A stretch of 64,000 nt of DNA from Adiantum capillus-veneris (lineage: Eukaryota; Streptophyta; Polypodiopsida; Polypodiales; Pteridaceae). Both the position numbers and the translations under genes were made by a program. Each line of letters begins with the position of its first letter. Position 1 is the stretch's first letter. The notes beneath the pieces were generated by a model. It saw only the letters and a list, made by a program, of their open reading frames with translations, did no database searches and was not told the origin of the DNA. The stretch is taken from assembly GCA_014529385.2 (NCBI GenBank), contig CM043952.1, positions 54,454,119-54,518,118 of the forward strand, given 5' to 3'. Below are positions 1 through 10,730 of the stretch, piece after piece.

Positions 1-92
1 TCTGCCATATGCCTTCTCTGAATCGAGCAGGAGGATCACCAGTGGCATATGGGATGATCAAGCCAACTCTACTGCCCGATGAAAGTACAAAT
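1..92. other. Flank outside the copia LTR end
   Basis: Single-copy-looking sequence to the left of the LTR fragment at 93-150. I see no coding signal. No exact 5-bp target duplication is visible between this flank and the flank right of 15571, so the two copia copies probably did not insert as one unit. Confidence 0.4.
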
Positions 93-156
93 TGTGAGAG
101 TGAGCAGCGGAGAGGGTGTGAGCCACGCGTGCCGAAAACGCTGGAGAGAGAGAGAA
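93..156 (-). mobile_element. 3'-terminal fragment of a Ty1/copia LTR
   Basis: Read on the minus strand this runs from a (CT)n tract to a terminal CTCTCACA. It matches the end of the LTR at 15521-15571 almost base for base, with only a few substitutions. The similarity stops exactly after the CA dinucleotide, as expected for an LTR end. The rest of this LTR (TG end, TATA box, start of the CT tract) lies at 10683-11022, so one LTR has been split by about 10.5 kb of LINE sequence inserted in its microsatellite. Confidence 0.75.
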
Positions 157-180
157 AGAAAGAAAGAAAAGAAAGAAAGC

Positions 181-220
181 TTTATTAACGTCTTTGAAAG
201 GCCGAACTCGACCTATGAGA
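181..220 (-). other. LINE 3'-end hairpin and tail, copy 1
   Basis: The last part of the LINE transcript contains a 16-base hairpin (199-214, 7-bp stem with one G-U pair when read as RNA) followed by ACGTTAATAAAG and then CT-rich sequence. Copy 2 has the same hairpin at 5260-5275 with a perfect stem. Conserved 3' stem-loops of this kind are bound by the reverse transcriptase in stringent-type LINEs. No poly(A) tail is present. Confidence 0.6.
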
Positions 221-438
221 CAATATCATATACATGTGTTGATGCTCTAGGCATCGGAAAATTAAAAAAAAAAGGGTATAAACTGAAATGAGCCTATACT
301 ATGCAAAAGGGTGTGATAGGGTGGTGCATGTGGTGTACAATGTATAGTGTGGGTCCTCGTGTCGAGGTGTGCTCACGCATCATCAGGCTCAACTAGGGGC
401 TGCAAGGTGATACCACCATGAGATGATAGGGAGGGTAT

Positions 439-3400
439 CTAAAAACAAGCAACATATGTAGGGTAGAGAATGTGGTACATCAGTGGTGGCCTGCTCAGGT
501 ATCTCTGGAATGCAGGATCTCCTGGTGCTGGTACATGACTCTGCTCTAGATACTGATGGTGTAAGGTTAGTATCCTCAAGATCTCCCTCTGGTGACACCC
601 ATGTGTCCTGTATCCTGGGAGCCTCGGTCTCCGACGTGCCCTCTGAGACTCTGCCTGCAGAAGGGTAAGCCCTCTACTCTGTGTAGGTAGTGTGGGGGGG
701 TCTGGCCCTGCTCGTCGGAAAAACTGTGTGATGGTAGTCTGTGTCCTGCTATCCTGACTCTGGCGTGGCTGTAACAACTGCTCTCGAACCTCTAAAGCCG
801 CAACCAGGAACTGGCCAAACCTCCGCTGCTCTCGGCCTATCATATGCTGCTGTAATGAGTCTCCAATGCCATATCTCTCTCTCAGCTCTGTATATGCTGG
901 GCATCTCATGACAAAATGCTCCTCACTCTCCACCTCCGTCTGGCAAATCCGGCATGTACGCTCCTCTAGTGGTATGCCTCTGGCTCTGCCACTCTCAATC
1001 TCTAGCTGATGTGATGACACTCGTAGCTGGCCAATGTTGACCCGAAGTCGGTGTGGCATGTACTCTTGCATGTATAATGGAATCTCAATGAATCCCTGCT
1101 CTGAGAACCTCAGAAAATGCTCATAGTAATATAGCATTTTAGGAGGTAGGGTGTCTGTGGGCCTGCGCCATGTCCTCTGAATATATGTATGCCATATCTC
1201 CTGTCTGATGACCCTATTCCGCTCAGAGCGTGAGAGGGTATAGGTCGGGGCCTGGGTGTCATACTGGAGTGGTGGTAGTCTATCGATATCAAAGCCGTGC
1301 TGAGCTAGCCAATCTCTTGTCTGGGCATACCATGAGCTAGTGTCCCCTGCCTGTGCCATCTCTCTAGATGCAATGAAGGCTCTATGAGAGATCCTATCTG
1401 GATCCATATCTTTGAATCTGCGAAGAAGGCAAACAGTCTGAAAGAGTGCCTCTACCAACATCGGTGGTGCAGCCAGCTCAGCTCTAATAATGTCGTATGG
1501 AACTGATGGCTTGCTGCGAATCATCCTGGAGATCATAATAATCTGTGGCCTCTCTATCTGTGTCCATACTGAGTCTGCCAGTCCCGGTCCCCAAATGGCC
1601 GAGGCATACATGAGTGCAGGTGTGACCAGTGTGTCAAAGAGCCACCCCTTCGTCCGGGGCTCCTGGAAGTGGGCCTGGTGGCACTCTCTCCATCAGAGCT
1701 AGTGATGCGTATCCTCTGGTAAGTCTATCTCTGGCTGCCTGTGTCATGGAGAAGGTCCCTGATGCTGCGGTGAATGTAACCCCCAGATATACATATGAGC
1801 CTGTCACCTCTATATCCCCTCCAGCTACTGTAAATCTACTCTGTCGGCGAATCTGAGCCGATGTATGAAATATGAGAACCTTGGTCTTGCCAAGGTTCAC
1901 CGTGAGTCCTCTCTGTGAGCAGAAATCATCCAAGGCCTGCAAATGTAGTTGTAGTCCCTCTGCCGTCTCTGACATCAGGACAATATCATCTGCATATAAG
2001 AGTATGTGTACAGTAGTCCCTGCAATATCCACACCCTCTCCACCCCTGTGCAAGATGAAGTCTACAATCTCGTCAATGTATAGACCAAAGAGTGTAGGTG
2101 ATAGGGGGCAACCTTGTTTCACACCAATGATGCTCACAAGGGTGTCAGATAATCCACCCGGGCATCTCACTCTGCCAGATACATGCTCATACAATGCATA
2201 GATCCCCCATGCCATCTCCTCTCCAATCCCAAGCGCAGCCAGACATTGGAAAAGTCTCTCTCTAGGTACTGTGTCAAATGCTTTGCGGAAGTCAACGAAG
2301 CAGCAATATAATCTCCTCTTCCTTACCCGTGTCTGGTCGATCAGACAACGAAGGGTGAAGATATGATCAATAGTAGAGAAAGCTCGGCGGAAGCCTGCCT
2401 GTCCTGGTGTCCTCATGCCCTCTCCCTCTGCTTGAGAACTGAGCTCCTCCTCTAAAACCGCGCCATATAGTTTGGCCAGTATAGGACCAATCATGATAGT
2501 GCGATATGTGCTAGGATCCATGGCATCCCCAGATTTGTGGATAGGCACGATGGTGTGCGCTGTCCACGACTCTGGGAATCCCTCTGAAAGCGCGCGGTTG
2601 ACGAGGTGGGCAATGAGTGGTGCCAATGCATCACAGCCATATATAAGATGCTCTGCCTGTAGGCCTGCCTGATCTCTAGCCCTCCCATGCTGTAGGTGGG
2701 ATATAGCTTTCTTCACCATGTGGGTGGTGAAGAAAGTAGATGATGTGGGTCGGGTAGCCGATGGCGTAGGTATGGGTGGCTGTCCTGGGATCTCGTATAA
2801 GCTCTCGGCATATCTGTGCCATGTCGCTGGGTCCTGAATAGGAGCGGATGGCCTGGGAGGTCTGATCCGACGCCATGCCTCAGCACTATTCTTGCTCATG
2901 AGTAAATGATAGATGTCCCAATACTGGTGCTCCTCCCACTCCCGTCTTTTACGACGGGTAAGTGTCTGCATCTTGCGCTGAGCCTGGCGATGTGTAATCT
3001 CCCCTCTTATCTCCAGTATATGTAGGTGTCTGTGTAGATCTCGACATTGGTCGTCGTACCACCTGTTTTGTGGCATAGTGCCAGTGTGTGGAGGGTGTGT
3101 GTGTGTGCGATGTGGGAAACTTTGAGTGGCTGACTCGTGTAAGATGGATGTAATGTGTGTGGTGAGTGTGTCCAGAGGTGCTGTGGGGTCTAAGTGTATA
3201 AGGTGCTCGTGCAGGTGATGTATATAAACAGGAGTGAGCTCATGAGTGAAAGAAATGGTAGTGTAAGTGTGAGGGGGGGAGGCGAGGGGGTCAGCAAGCT
3301 GTGTAGCAAAAAGGGAGAATGTGAGATAAGTATGATCCGCCCCTATCGGTGTGCGTGCAACGCTGAAGGAGTGTATAAGCTCTGCTGTCTGGGTAGAGCC

Positions 3401-4354
3401 CAACAAATAGTCTACTGTGCTCTCTCCGCCACTGTGTGGGAAGCAAGTGAATCCCCAAGAATCTGGCCACCTCGCCATCCCGTTATAAATAACCAGATGG
3501 TGCCTGCTGCCAAGCTCAAGGTGTCTGCCATATCCAGTGTTGTCCTGTCCCCCATCTGCAGACACTCTACTCACCCCCATGTCCTCTGCATCAAGTGCCC
3601 TCATGATCTCCGGCTGCTCCATATCATAGATCTCACACTGTCGGCTCTGTGTCCTCCCGTTGAAGTCCCCCATGAGGAGGACTTCCCCGAGTGATGTGTA
3701 GTGAGAAATGTCCTCCGACAGTCGAGAGTAGGGGTCCTGGATAGCATATCGTGATCCATGTGGTGAAAAGTAGCATATGGCAATGTATAGCCCTCTCTCG
3801 TGGGTGAGCTCTAGCCGTACCCACATATAGCATGCCTCCTCGTCTCTACTCATCACCTGTATCCGGTTGTGTAAGCTCTGTTTGAATAGTATGGCCACCC
3901 CTCCTGACCCCCGAGCTGTACTCTGTCTTGTGATGGTCCTGTAAGTCGACTCCCACTGGAATCCTGTGACTACAGGTAGTCCTCTCTCTGGGCTCTCATG
4001 TGTCTCCGTAAAACATACAAAGTCATGCTCACTGATGGTCTCCTCTAGGCGCTCCGGATGTGTCCATCTAGAACCATTGCAGTTCCAGACTGCCCCTCTG
4101 AGTGGTGTCCCCTGTGCTAGTGTATGTGTCTCATAGGTCCCGAATCCATATGAGATTGGGCGGCCGTCGATGAAGATTCTACCATCTCGAAAGAAGGCCT
4201 TTTTTACCTTCTTTCCGTGCCTGAAGGACCCTGGGCATGCATGATTTCCTGTGCTCGATCTGCATCCTAGTGAGGTCCTCGTCCATAAAGATATGGCCGC
4301 CCTGGAGGCCTCGTAAGAGCACCCTTTTGCGAAAAAAGGTGGTGCGGTCCTCAT
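439..4354 (-). pseudogene. LINE ORF2: endonuclease - reverse transcriptase - zinc finger (one frameshift)
   Basis: The endonuclease comes first, with the motifs WNCNG, TETHE, GDFNGR and GADHT, which supply the Asn, Glu, Asp/Asn and Asp-His catalytic residues of AP-like endonucleases. The reverse transcriptase follows, with FVDFRKAFD, GVKQGCPLSP and a catalytic YADD (1985-1996), and the protein ends with a C-x2-C-x9-H-x4-C finger near 898-960. The frame breaks in a GGGG run at 1656-1659. Copy 2 has one G fewer at the same place and reads straight through, so this is a single-base insertion in copy 1. The first part up to 1634 is about 900 residues and the rest adds about 390. The upstream frame extends past the first Met into the ORF1 C-terminus. 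All catalytic motifs are intact, so it is recently inactivated at most. Confidence 0.85.
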
Positions 4355-5003
4355 CTCCTCGTAACTGCATGATCAACGGGCGAGCTCGAGTGGTGTCACG
4401 GCCGGCTCGCCATGCCTTTGTAAAAGGCATAGTCTCTTTGTAGCCTAGTTGGTTACAAAGCTCTCGTGCATCCTCCTCTGCTGAAGGTCCCTCTTTAAGG
4501 CCAGTGATCCTAACATTGTGTTTCCTCATCTGGCGCAATCGCTCCTCCTCGAGAGTAAGCTGAACCCTCAAGTGCTCTCCCATGTGAACCTCCTCGCATA
4601 CCTCCTTCTTGATATTCTTTTTAACTACTTCCACCCATCCCGATTGTTTGGCCTCCATTTCTGTCTGGATCTCTTCTTTGATGTCTGCTTTCCACTTATT
4701 TTTGATCTCTACTTCTATGTCTTCGAAGCTCGAGATTTCCCCCTCTTCCCTGGAGATCCGGAGGTGGTTGATGCTTTCTTGTATACGGTGTATCTCCGTG
4801 TTGGAGGTGTCACGGAGTTCTTCGAATGCTTTCTTCCAGGCCTCCTTTTCTTCTGTGAGGCCTCTGATGTTATCCTCCATCTGCTTCATCTTCTCCGTCA
4901 TCCTCCTTACTTCGGCGTTCAGTGCCTTGTCCGCATCTTTCTTGGCCTGTGTGATAGCTCTGGCTATCATGTCCTCCACTTCTTTCCTGTCAAGAGGTGC
5001 CAT
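4179..5003 (-). CDS. LINE ORF1: coiled-coil nucleic-acid-binding protein, copy 1
   Basis: A 274-residue protein. Residues 1-130 are highly charged and heptad-like, a probable trimerising coiled coil. Residues about 165-255 hold an L1 ORF1-like RNA-binding region, with RITGLKEG, FTKAWRAGRD and FRKRVLLRGL, which resembles the RRM/CTD of L1 ORF1p. The ATG at 5003 follows a stop-containing leader and gives the same N-terminal register as copy 2. The ORF ends soon after a run of six A residues (minus strand, 4200-4205). One base fewer there would carry the frame directly into the endonuclease ORF, as the shared register in copy 2 also suggests. It should act as a cytoplasmic RNP component that binds its own mRNA. 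Confidence 0.75.
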   Translation of the reverse strand: MAPLDRKEVEDMIARAITQAKKDADKALNAEVRRMTEKMKQMEDNIRGLTEEKEAWKKAFEELRDTSNTEIHRIQESINHLRISREEGEISSFEDIEVEIKNKWKADIKEEIQTEMEAKQSGWVEVVKKNIKKEVCEEVHMGEHLRVQLTLEEERLRQMRKHNVRITGLKEGPSAEEDARELCNQLGYKETMPFTKAWRAGRDTTRARPLIMQLRGDEDRTTFFRKRVLLRGLQGGHIFMDEDLTRMQIEHRKSCMPRVLQARKEGKKGLLSRW

Positions 5004-5225
5004 GGTCGAGCTCGAGGAGGCGAGGCTGAGCGCACGGGAGGCCTAGTGTTTACAGCCCATCCCCTTGAATGTTGAGATACTAATGGATATGAGCGTGGCC
5101 TGGGCTGCCCGTCTCTGGGTTGCTGTGATGGTGGAGCTGCAGCACAATGCAGCACAAGGCGAGACGTGTGCAGGGGCAAGAGGTGGACTGAAGGCGAGGG
5201 GTGGGCTGGAGGCGAGTGGTGCGCT
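5004..5225 (-). promoter_or_regulatory. LINE copy 1 5' leader / internal promoter region
   Basis: About 220 bp of GC-rich, G/A-skewed (plus strand) sequence lies between ORF1 and the (GA)n junction at 5229-5240. No coding signal is seen. By position this is the 5' UTR, which normally carries the internal promoter of a LINE. The end next to (GA)n marks the probable 5' terminus of the insertion. Confidence 0.45.
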
Positions 5226-5248
5226 GCTGAGAGAGAGAGATTTTTTAA

Positions 5249-5282
5249 CGTCTATAAAAAGGCCGAAGTCGGCCTATGAGAC
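5249..5282 (-). other. LINE 3'-end hairpin, copy 2
   Basis: A perfect 7-bp stem (AGGCCGA / TCGGCCT, positions 5260-5275) lies just before the LINE 3' terminus, flanked by the conserved AACGT and TATGAGAC blocks also present at 187-222 in copy 1. It is probably the site recognised for target-primed reverse transcription. Confidence 0.6.
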
Positions 5283-5774
5283 AAATCAAAGTACATGAGG
5301 TGTGTGTCCTCTATGTATCCATAAAGGATAAAAGGTACAAAAGTAAGAATAAGCTATCCTGTGTAATGACTGGGAGGTAGGTGGTACAAGAGGGTGGGGG
5401 TGGAGCTCCAGAAGACTAGGGGGGAAGATGCAATCCTATATGCTGGGGTAAATACAATCATGAGATGCTGTCCTATCTCTAGCTCCATCCAGTCCCATAA
5501 TCAAGGTGTAATACATGATGCATGGGTGGGTAGGGTGCGAACAATCCGCGTAAGATGGCGGCTGGATCTGCAAAAGCCCAAGTACGTCGCTCCTCCAAGG
5601 ATCTGTAGTAGTGCTCCTGGATCTCCTGGATCTCTTTCGTGTAGGCGGGTTGCCCTACGTCCATGGGTGCGTGGGCGTCTGCAAGCTCGGACCTCCTCAG
5701 CTTGCTGTAGAGTCACTCCTCTCTGGGTTCGAAAGTGATGGTGCTGCTATAGTCCTCTGGAAAAAATCCATGAG

Positions 5775-8700
5775 CTATGTCTGGCGCTCGTCTCTCACCC
5801 CTGATGCTGGCTGGAGGAGGGATTCCCAATGCTGCTGTGCCCCTATGAGGAAACGGCGGAACTGTCGCTGGTCTCTGGACTCAAAAATCTGATGTAGAGT
5901 GGGCTGATCTGCAAACAAGGTCGGATATCTGCCTCTAATCTCTTCATATGCTCTACATCTGCATACATCATGCTCCTCGCTCTCAATCTCTGTTGTGCAA
6001 AATCTGCATATCCTCTCTGCTCTGGGGACCTGTGCAGCTCTCCCTGCCTCAATCTCTAGCTGATGTGATGATACTCTTGAGCTGTCCGATGGCGACCCGT
6101 GTTCTATGTGGCATGTAGACATCCATGTATCTCGGTCTCTGGATGAAACCATCTACTAGAATTGTGAGGAAGTGGTCCCTGTAGTAATGCCTCTTCGTGG
6201 GAAGAGGCTCGCTGGGTGTGATCCATGTCTCGCTGATGTATAGCTGCCAGAGATCCTGTCTGAGAACTCGATTCCTCTCGGTGTGTGAGAGGCATATGTG
6301 AGGGGACTCAGGATCATACTGAAAAGGAGGCAGATCCGTGATGTCCAAGCCATGGGATGTAAACCACTCTATAACCTGTGAGTACCATGCCCTCGTGTCC
6401 CCCTCCTGATGCAGTTGTATCGATGCCTCAAAAGCTCTGCGGGTGAGTCTGTTTGGTGGGAGCTCTCGCATGCACTGGATGAAACAAACTGTTTGAAAGA
6501 GAGCCTCTACTAGCATCGGTGGTGCAGCTAGCTCTCCTTTGATGATATCATGTGGTACTGACGGTTTGCTATGCAGCAAACGGGAGATCATGACGATCTG
6601 TGGACGCTCTATCTGAGTCCATAGGGATGCGGATAGCCCTGGTGCCCATACTGCGGCTGCATACATCATGGCAGGTGTGACTAGAGTGTCGAAAAGCCAC
6701 CCCTTGGTGCGGGCTCCTGGAAATGGGCCTGATGGCATCTGCGCTCCAAGGTGGCCAGCGCTGCGTACCCTCGTTTAAGTCGGCGGTCTCGGGCTGCCTG
6801 TGCCATGGAAAATCTACCAGTGGTGCCAGTGAAAGTCACCCCCAGGTATACATATGAATCAACCACATCGACCTGCCCGCCTGCTGGCTGTGAGTACTGT
6901 TCTGCTTCGAACTGTCCTAGAGGTGTGGAAAATCATGACCTTGGTCTTGCCAAGGTTCACTGTGACTCGTGAGCCCTAGATGTGTGCAGAAATCATCCAA
7001 GGCTCGTAGGTGGCTCTATAGTCCCTCCTGTGTCTCAAAAACTAGGATGATATCATCAGCATAGAGCATAATATGGATTGGTATACCTCCCAAGTCTGAT
7101 CCCGTCTCTCCTGCTCGTAGAATGTAATCTGATATCTCCTCGATGTAGAGACCAAAAAGAGTCGGGGAGAGGGGGCATCCTTGCTTCACACCAATAGTGT
7201 TAGCAGTGGAATCCGATAGTCCACCTGGGCAAGCGCACTCTACCAAAGACCTGCGCGTATAGAGAGTGAATGGCCCAGATCATCTCAGATGGTATCTGTA
7301 GCTCCTGAAGGCGCTAAAAGAGTCTCTCTCTAGGGATAGTGTCAAAGGTCTTGCGGAAATCCACAAAGCAGCAGTAGAGTCTCCTCTTCTGTGCTTTCAC
7401 TCCATCGATCAAGCAGCGAAGCACGAAAATGTGGTCGATAGTCGAGAAAATGCGTCGAAAGCCTGCCTGTCCTGGTGCTCGTATACCTGATGCTTCTGCA
7501 TGTGTTCTAAGCTCTGCCTCAAGAACAGCCCCATATAGTTTGGCCAATGTGTGGCCAATCATGATAGTCCTGTAGTTCCCGGGGTCCAGGGTGTCGCCAG
7601 ATTTGTCGATAGGCACGATGGTGTGCATAGTCCACTCCTTTGGTAGTCCCTCAACCAAAGCCCGATTGAAGAGACGTGCTATCAAGGGGGAGAGAGTGTC
7701 TGCTGCATATATCAGGTGCTCACTCTGTAGTCCAGTGTGGTCTGCTGATCGGCCGTGTTGAAGGCGTCGGATGGCCCTCTCCACCATGCTAGATGTGAAG
7801 AAAGTCGAGGTGGTAGGTCAAGGATCAGGTGGCTCTGGGATCAGTGGCTGCCCAGGTATCTGGTACAAGCGCTCGGCATAATCATGCCAGATATGGGGGT
7901 CCTCCAAGGGGGGGGGGGGGGGGGGGGGCTCTCTCAGAATCCTCCATGTTGAGGCACAATCTGTACTCGTGAGGAGATGATATAGCTCAAGCTCCTGTGC
8001 CTCCTCGAAGGCCCGCCGTTTACGACATGTGATGGCCTTCATCTGTCGTCTGACCTCACTCTCAGTAATCTCCTCTAAGGCTCGTCGAGCCCGTAGCTGT
8101 CTGTATAGATCTCTGCACTCCCCGTCATACCATCGGTTCTGGGGCATCGTCCGGGGGGGGGGGATCGGCCACTGTGAGTAGTGTGTGGAAACTTGAAAGC
8201 AGCTGAGGGCTAAGGTGTGTAGAGCTGCTGAGAGCTGGCTAGTGAGTGTAGAGAGTGGTGTGTCTGGATCGAGAGTGTAGATTCCCTCATAAACATGTGA
8301 TGAGTAAACGCGGGCTAGCTCATGTGTGAAGTGTATAGTGGTGAGTGGTGTGGATGTAGGTGGTGTATGTGAGATGGGTGAGCCGGTGAGAGAGAGGGCG
8401 AGATATGTGTGGTCAGCCCCAATAGGCAGTGGTGGGATGGTGAAGGATGTGAGTAGATGGGTTGTCTCTCTGAAGCCAATGTAGTCCATTGTACTACCTC
8501 CACTGGCTACTGATGGCGGTATACAAGTCAGGCCGCCGGATGATGGCCATTGTGCCATCCCGTTATAAATAACGAGACGGTGCTGTGATCCCAGGCGAAG
8601 TAGGTGCCTCCCATATGGTGTGGGTGTGGTGGTATCACTAGAAATCCTCTCTGCCCCTGTGTCCTCCATGGTGGAGAGTAGCTCTGGGTCGTCGAAGTCG

Positions 8701-9228
8701 TAAATATCACACTGTCTACTCTGTGTCCTGGCATTGAAATCCCCCGTGAGGAAGACTTCACCCAGTCTAGAGTACTCCATGATCTCCTCCCTGAGACATG
8801 CATATGGTAAGTGTGTATCATCCTCCTCCTCTCCTCCGTGTGTGTGTACCTCCTCTGTCTCCCCTCCATCTATCTGTGCAAACCGCGAGCCGCTAGGTGC
8901 AAAGTAGCATATGGCGATATAGAGGATGTGCTCCTCAGAAAGCTCAATCCGTATCCACATGTAGCATGCCTCTGGACCGCGTGCTACTATCTGTATCCTG
9001 CTATGAAGTGAGCAGCGTAGAGAACTGCTACTCCGCCAGATCCTCTAGAGGTGTTGTGCCGTGTACACTTCCTGTGTGTAGACTCCCATGGTAGTCCTGT
9101 ACTCGAGGTAGACCTCTCCCTGAGCTCTCGTGTGTCTCTGTGAGGAGAATGATGTCTCGACCATGTATCACCTCTTCCAATCTCCCTGGATGTGTCCACA
9201 AAGAGCCATTGCAGTTCCAAACTGCCAT
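5775..9228 (-). pseudogene. LINE ORF2, copy 2 (multiple frameshifts)
   Basis: Pieces of one ORF2 lie in consecutive frames. 9028-9228 and 8987-9220 hold the endonuclease start (WNCNG, TETHE). 7818-8960 holds the endonuclease body (GDFNAR, GADHT) and linker. 7314-7787 is the RT fingers/palm, 7016-7246 carries the RT catalytic YADD (7052-7063), and 6049-6866 is the RT thumb and connection. 5775-6152 is the CCHC-like tail. Compared with copy 1 there is an extra acidic/His stretch of about 20 residues in the endonuclease loop near 8810-8885. A 21-base G run (7908-7928) and a 10-base G run near 8153 would encode polyproline. Not functional. Confidence 0.8.
7908..7928. repeat. (G)21 homopolymer inside LINE copy 2
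   Basis: A 21-base run of G, encoding a proline run on the minus strand, inside the LINE linker between endonuclease and RT. Copy 1 has only a short proline-rich segment at the same place, so the run is an expansion. The length is also liable to sequencing error. Confidence 0.8.
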
Positions 9229-9405
9229 GTGTATCTCCTCGTATAGTGTCTCATAGGCCGCGAGTCCCTATGCTACGGCTTTGCAATCGATGATGACGCG
9301 ACCGTCGCGATAGGAGGCTCGTTTTCCCTCTTTGCACGCTTGTTGTATCCGAGGCATGCATGCTCTTCTATGCTCTACTTGCATCTTTGTGAGGTCATCA
9401 TCTAG

Positions 9406-10227
9406 CTAGATGGGGGGGGCCGTGAGACCTCGTAAAATTACCCTCTTTCGGATGAAAAGGGTGCGCGCTTCCTCCGATGAAAATTGGAGGATAAGAGGCC
9501 TCTTCTTGGTACGGTCTTTGCCGGCTCGCCAAGCTTTGGTGAAGGGGGTTAATTCCTCTATTTTGTATCCAAGAGTGGTGCATAAAGTCTTGCCATCCTT
9601 CTCGGGGGTGGAGTCCTTCCCTTCTTCGATGCCGGTGACTCGTATGTTGAGGCGACGGGCATGGCGCATTTTTTCCTCTTCGAGGGTGGTGTGTACAAGG
9701 AGAGCTTCTTCCTTGTGAGCATCTTCCTTGGCTTCTTTTTTTAAGTTCTTGACCACCTCTACCCACCCCTCCTTTCTGGCCTTGAGCTTGTCTTCCAAGC
9801 TTTCAGTGAGAGCTTTGGTAAGCTCTTCCTTCATGGCCTCTTTGGTTTCGTTGTTGATCTCACCTTCCTCGGGGGTAAGAGATACAATTGAGGCCTTGAG
9901 GATGGCCATTTGTTCTTGCATCTCATCCTTCTCCTTCTTCCATCCTTCTTGGGCCTCCTTCCACTTGTCGAGCTCCTTCCTTTTCTCCTCGTCCTTGGCT
10001 TCTTTTTCCTTGATCCATTCTTCCTTTTCTCTATTCAAGGCGTCTACTTCCTTCTCGAGCTTGGAAAGACGGTTGATAATATTATTGATGGCGGAATCCG
10101 CCGTCTTCTTGTTCTCCTTGATGGTGGCGTTGAGCTTGTCGTCCATCTTGGCTAATTCTTCTTTAGTCACTCCTCCTTTTGCCATGTCGGGGCTTTCTTG
10201 GTTCCCTCGTGGCTCAAGTGGTTCCAA
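9406..10227 (-). pseudogene. LINE ORF1, copy 2 (premature stop)
   Basis: A 273-residue coiled-coil ORF1 homologous to the one at 4179-5003. It has a long Lys/Glu heptad region, then RVTGIEEG, FTKAWRAGKD and FIRKRVILRGL. A TAG after the last motif truncates it. In the same frame, past this stop, the sequence continues as LDDDLTKMQVEH and RDGRVIID, meets one more TAG near 9268, and then enters the endonuclease at WNCNG. The RNA-binding region and endonuclease therefore share one reading frame here. Confidence 0.7.
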
Positions 10228-10682
10228 TGGCTCAAGTGTTGGGGGGGGTCATGGTGAAAAAAGGGGGGGGGGGGGGGGAAGGGAAATGTGTGTGCATGTG
10301 TGTGTGTGTGTGTGGGTGTGTGAATGTGTGTTTATGTGTGTGTTTGTGGGTGTGTGTATGTGTATGTGTGTAATGGGATGTGTGTGGATGTGTGTGTGGA
10401 TGTGATTGTGTGTGTATGTGTGTGACTGAAAATGGGTGTGAGTGGAAGGGTGTGTGTGTGTGTGTGTGTGTGTGGGGTGGGGGTGGGGGGGGTGGGGGGA
10501 TGTGGCGGGTGCAGGTGGTAGGCGCAGGGGGTGCGGGTGCAACGGAGCAGCAGCGCAGCAACAGCAGTAGCAGTAGCGCGCGCAGGCCACCACCGCGCAG
10601 CAGGTGCGGGTTGGGCAAGGTGCAGGCGGGACGCGCAGGCACAGCAGCTGCAGAGAGAGCGGCTGAGTTCCACTTCCAAATG
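10228..10682 (-). repeat. LINE copy 2 5' leader with G-runs and (GT)n
   Basis: A G16 run (10263-10278), about 200 bp of imperfect (GT)n/(GTGTAT)n, another TG tract at 10449-10472 and a GC-rich segment with CAG-like triplets (10500-10680). It sits where the LINE 5' UTR should be. No gene is seen. The long proline/His-Thr reading frames here are repeat artefacts. Confidence 0.5.
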
Positions 10683-10683
10683 C

Positions 10684-10730
<47 letters not shown>

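Larger units (their letters stand above)
160..5225 (-). mobile_element. Non-LTR retrotransposon (LINE), copy 1, nearly full length
   Basis: A LINE read right to left: a GC-rich leader (5004-5225), a coiled-coil ORF1, an ORF2 with AP-type endonuclease, reverse transcriptase and a C-terminal CCHC finger, then a 3' UTR ending in a conserved hairpin and a CT-rich tail without poly(A). Only two single-base frameshifts interrupt the coding frame, one in an A6 run at the ORF1-ORF2 join and one in a G4 run at 1656-1659, so it is young. Both ends abut (GA)n sequence that belongs to the host copia LTR. Same family and orientation as the copy at 5240-10682. Clade not assigned from sequence alone. Confidence 0.85.
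5240..10682 (-). mobile_element. LINE, copy 2, decayed but near full length
   Basis: Second member of the same LINE family, in the same orientation as copy 1. It has the same order of 5' leader, coiled-coil ORF1, endonuclease, YADD reverse transcriptase and finger, and the same 3' hairpin. The frame is broken by many indels and stops and by expanded G-runs. Its 3' end joins (GA)n at 5229-5240 and its 5' end joins the (GA)n at 10683. With copy 1 it sits inside the microsatellite of one copia LTR. Confidence 0.8.

Noticed and set aside
1-92. Target-site duplication with the flank right of 15571
   Set aside because: The five bases next to each LTR end differ, and the weak CCCATAT/CACTG similarity further out is not convincing.
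3194-3694. 166-codon plus-strand frame across LINE copy 1
   Set aside because: Antisense to the endonuclease, whose motifs are clear on the minus strand.
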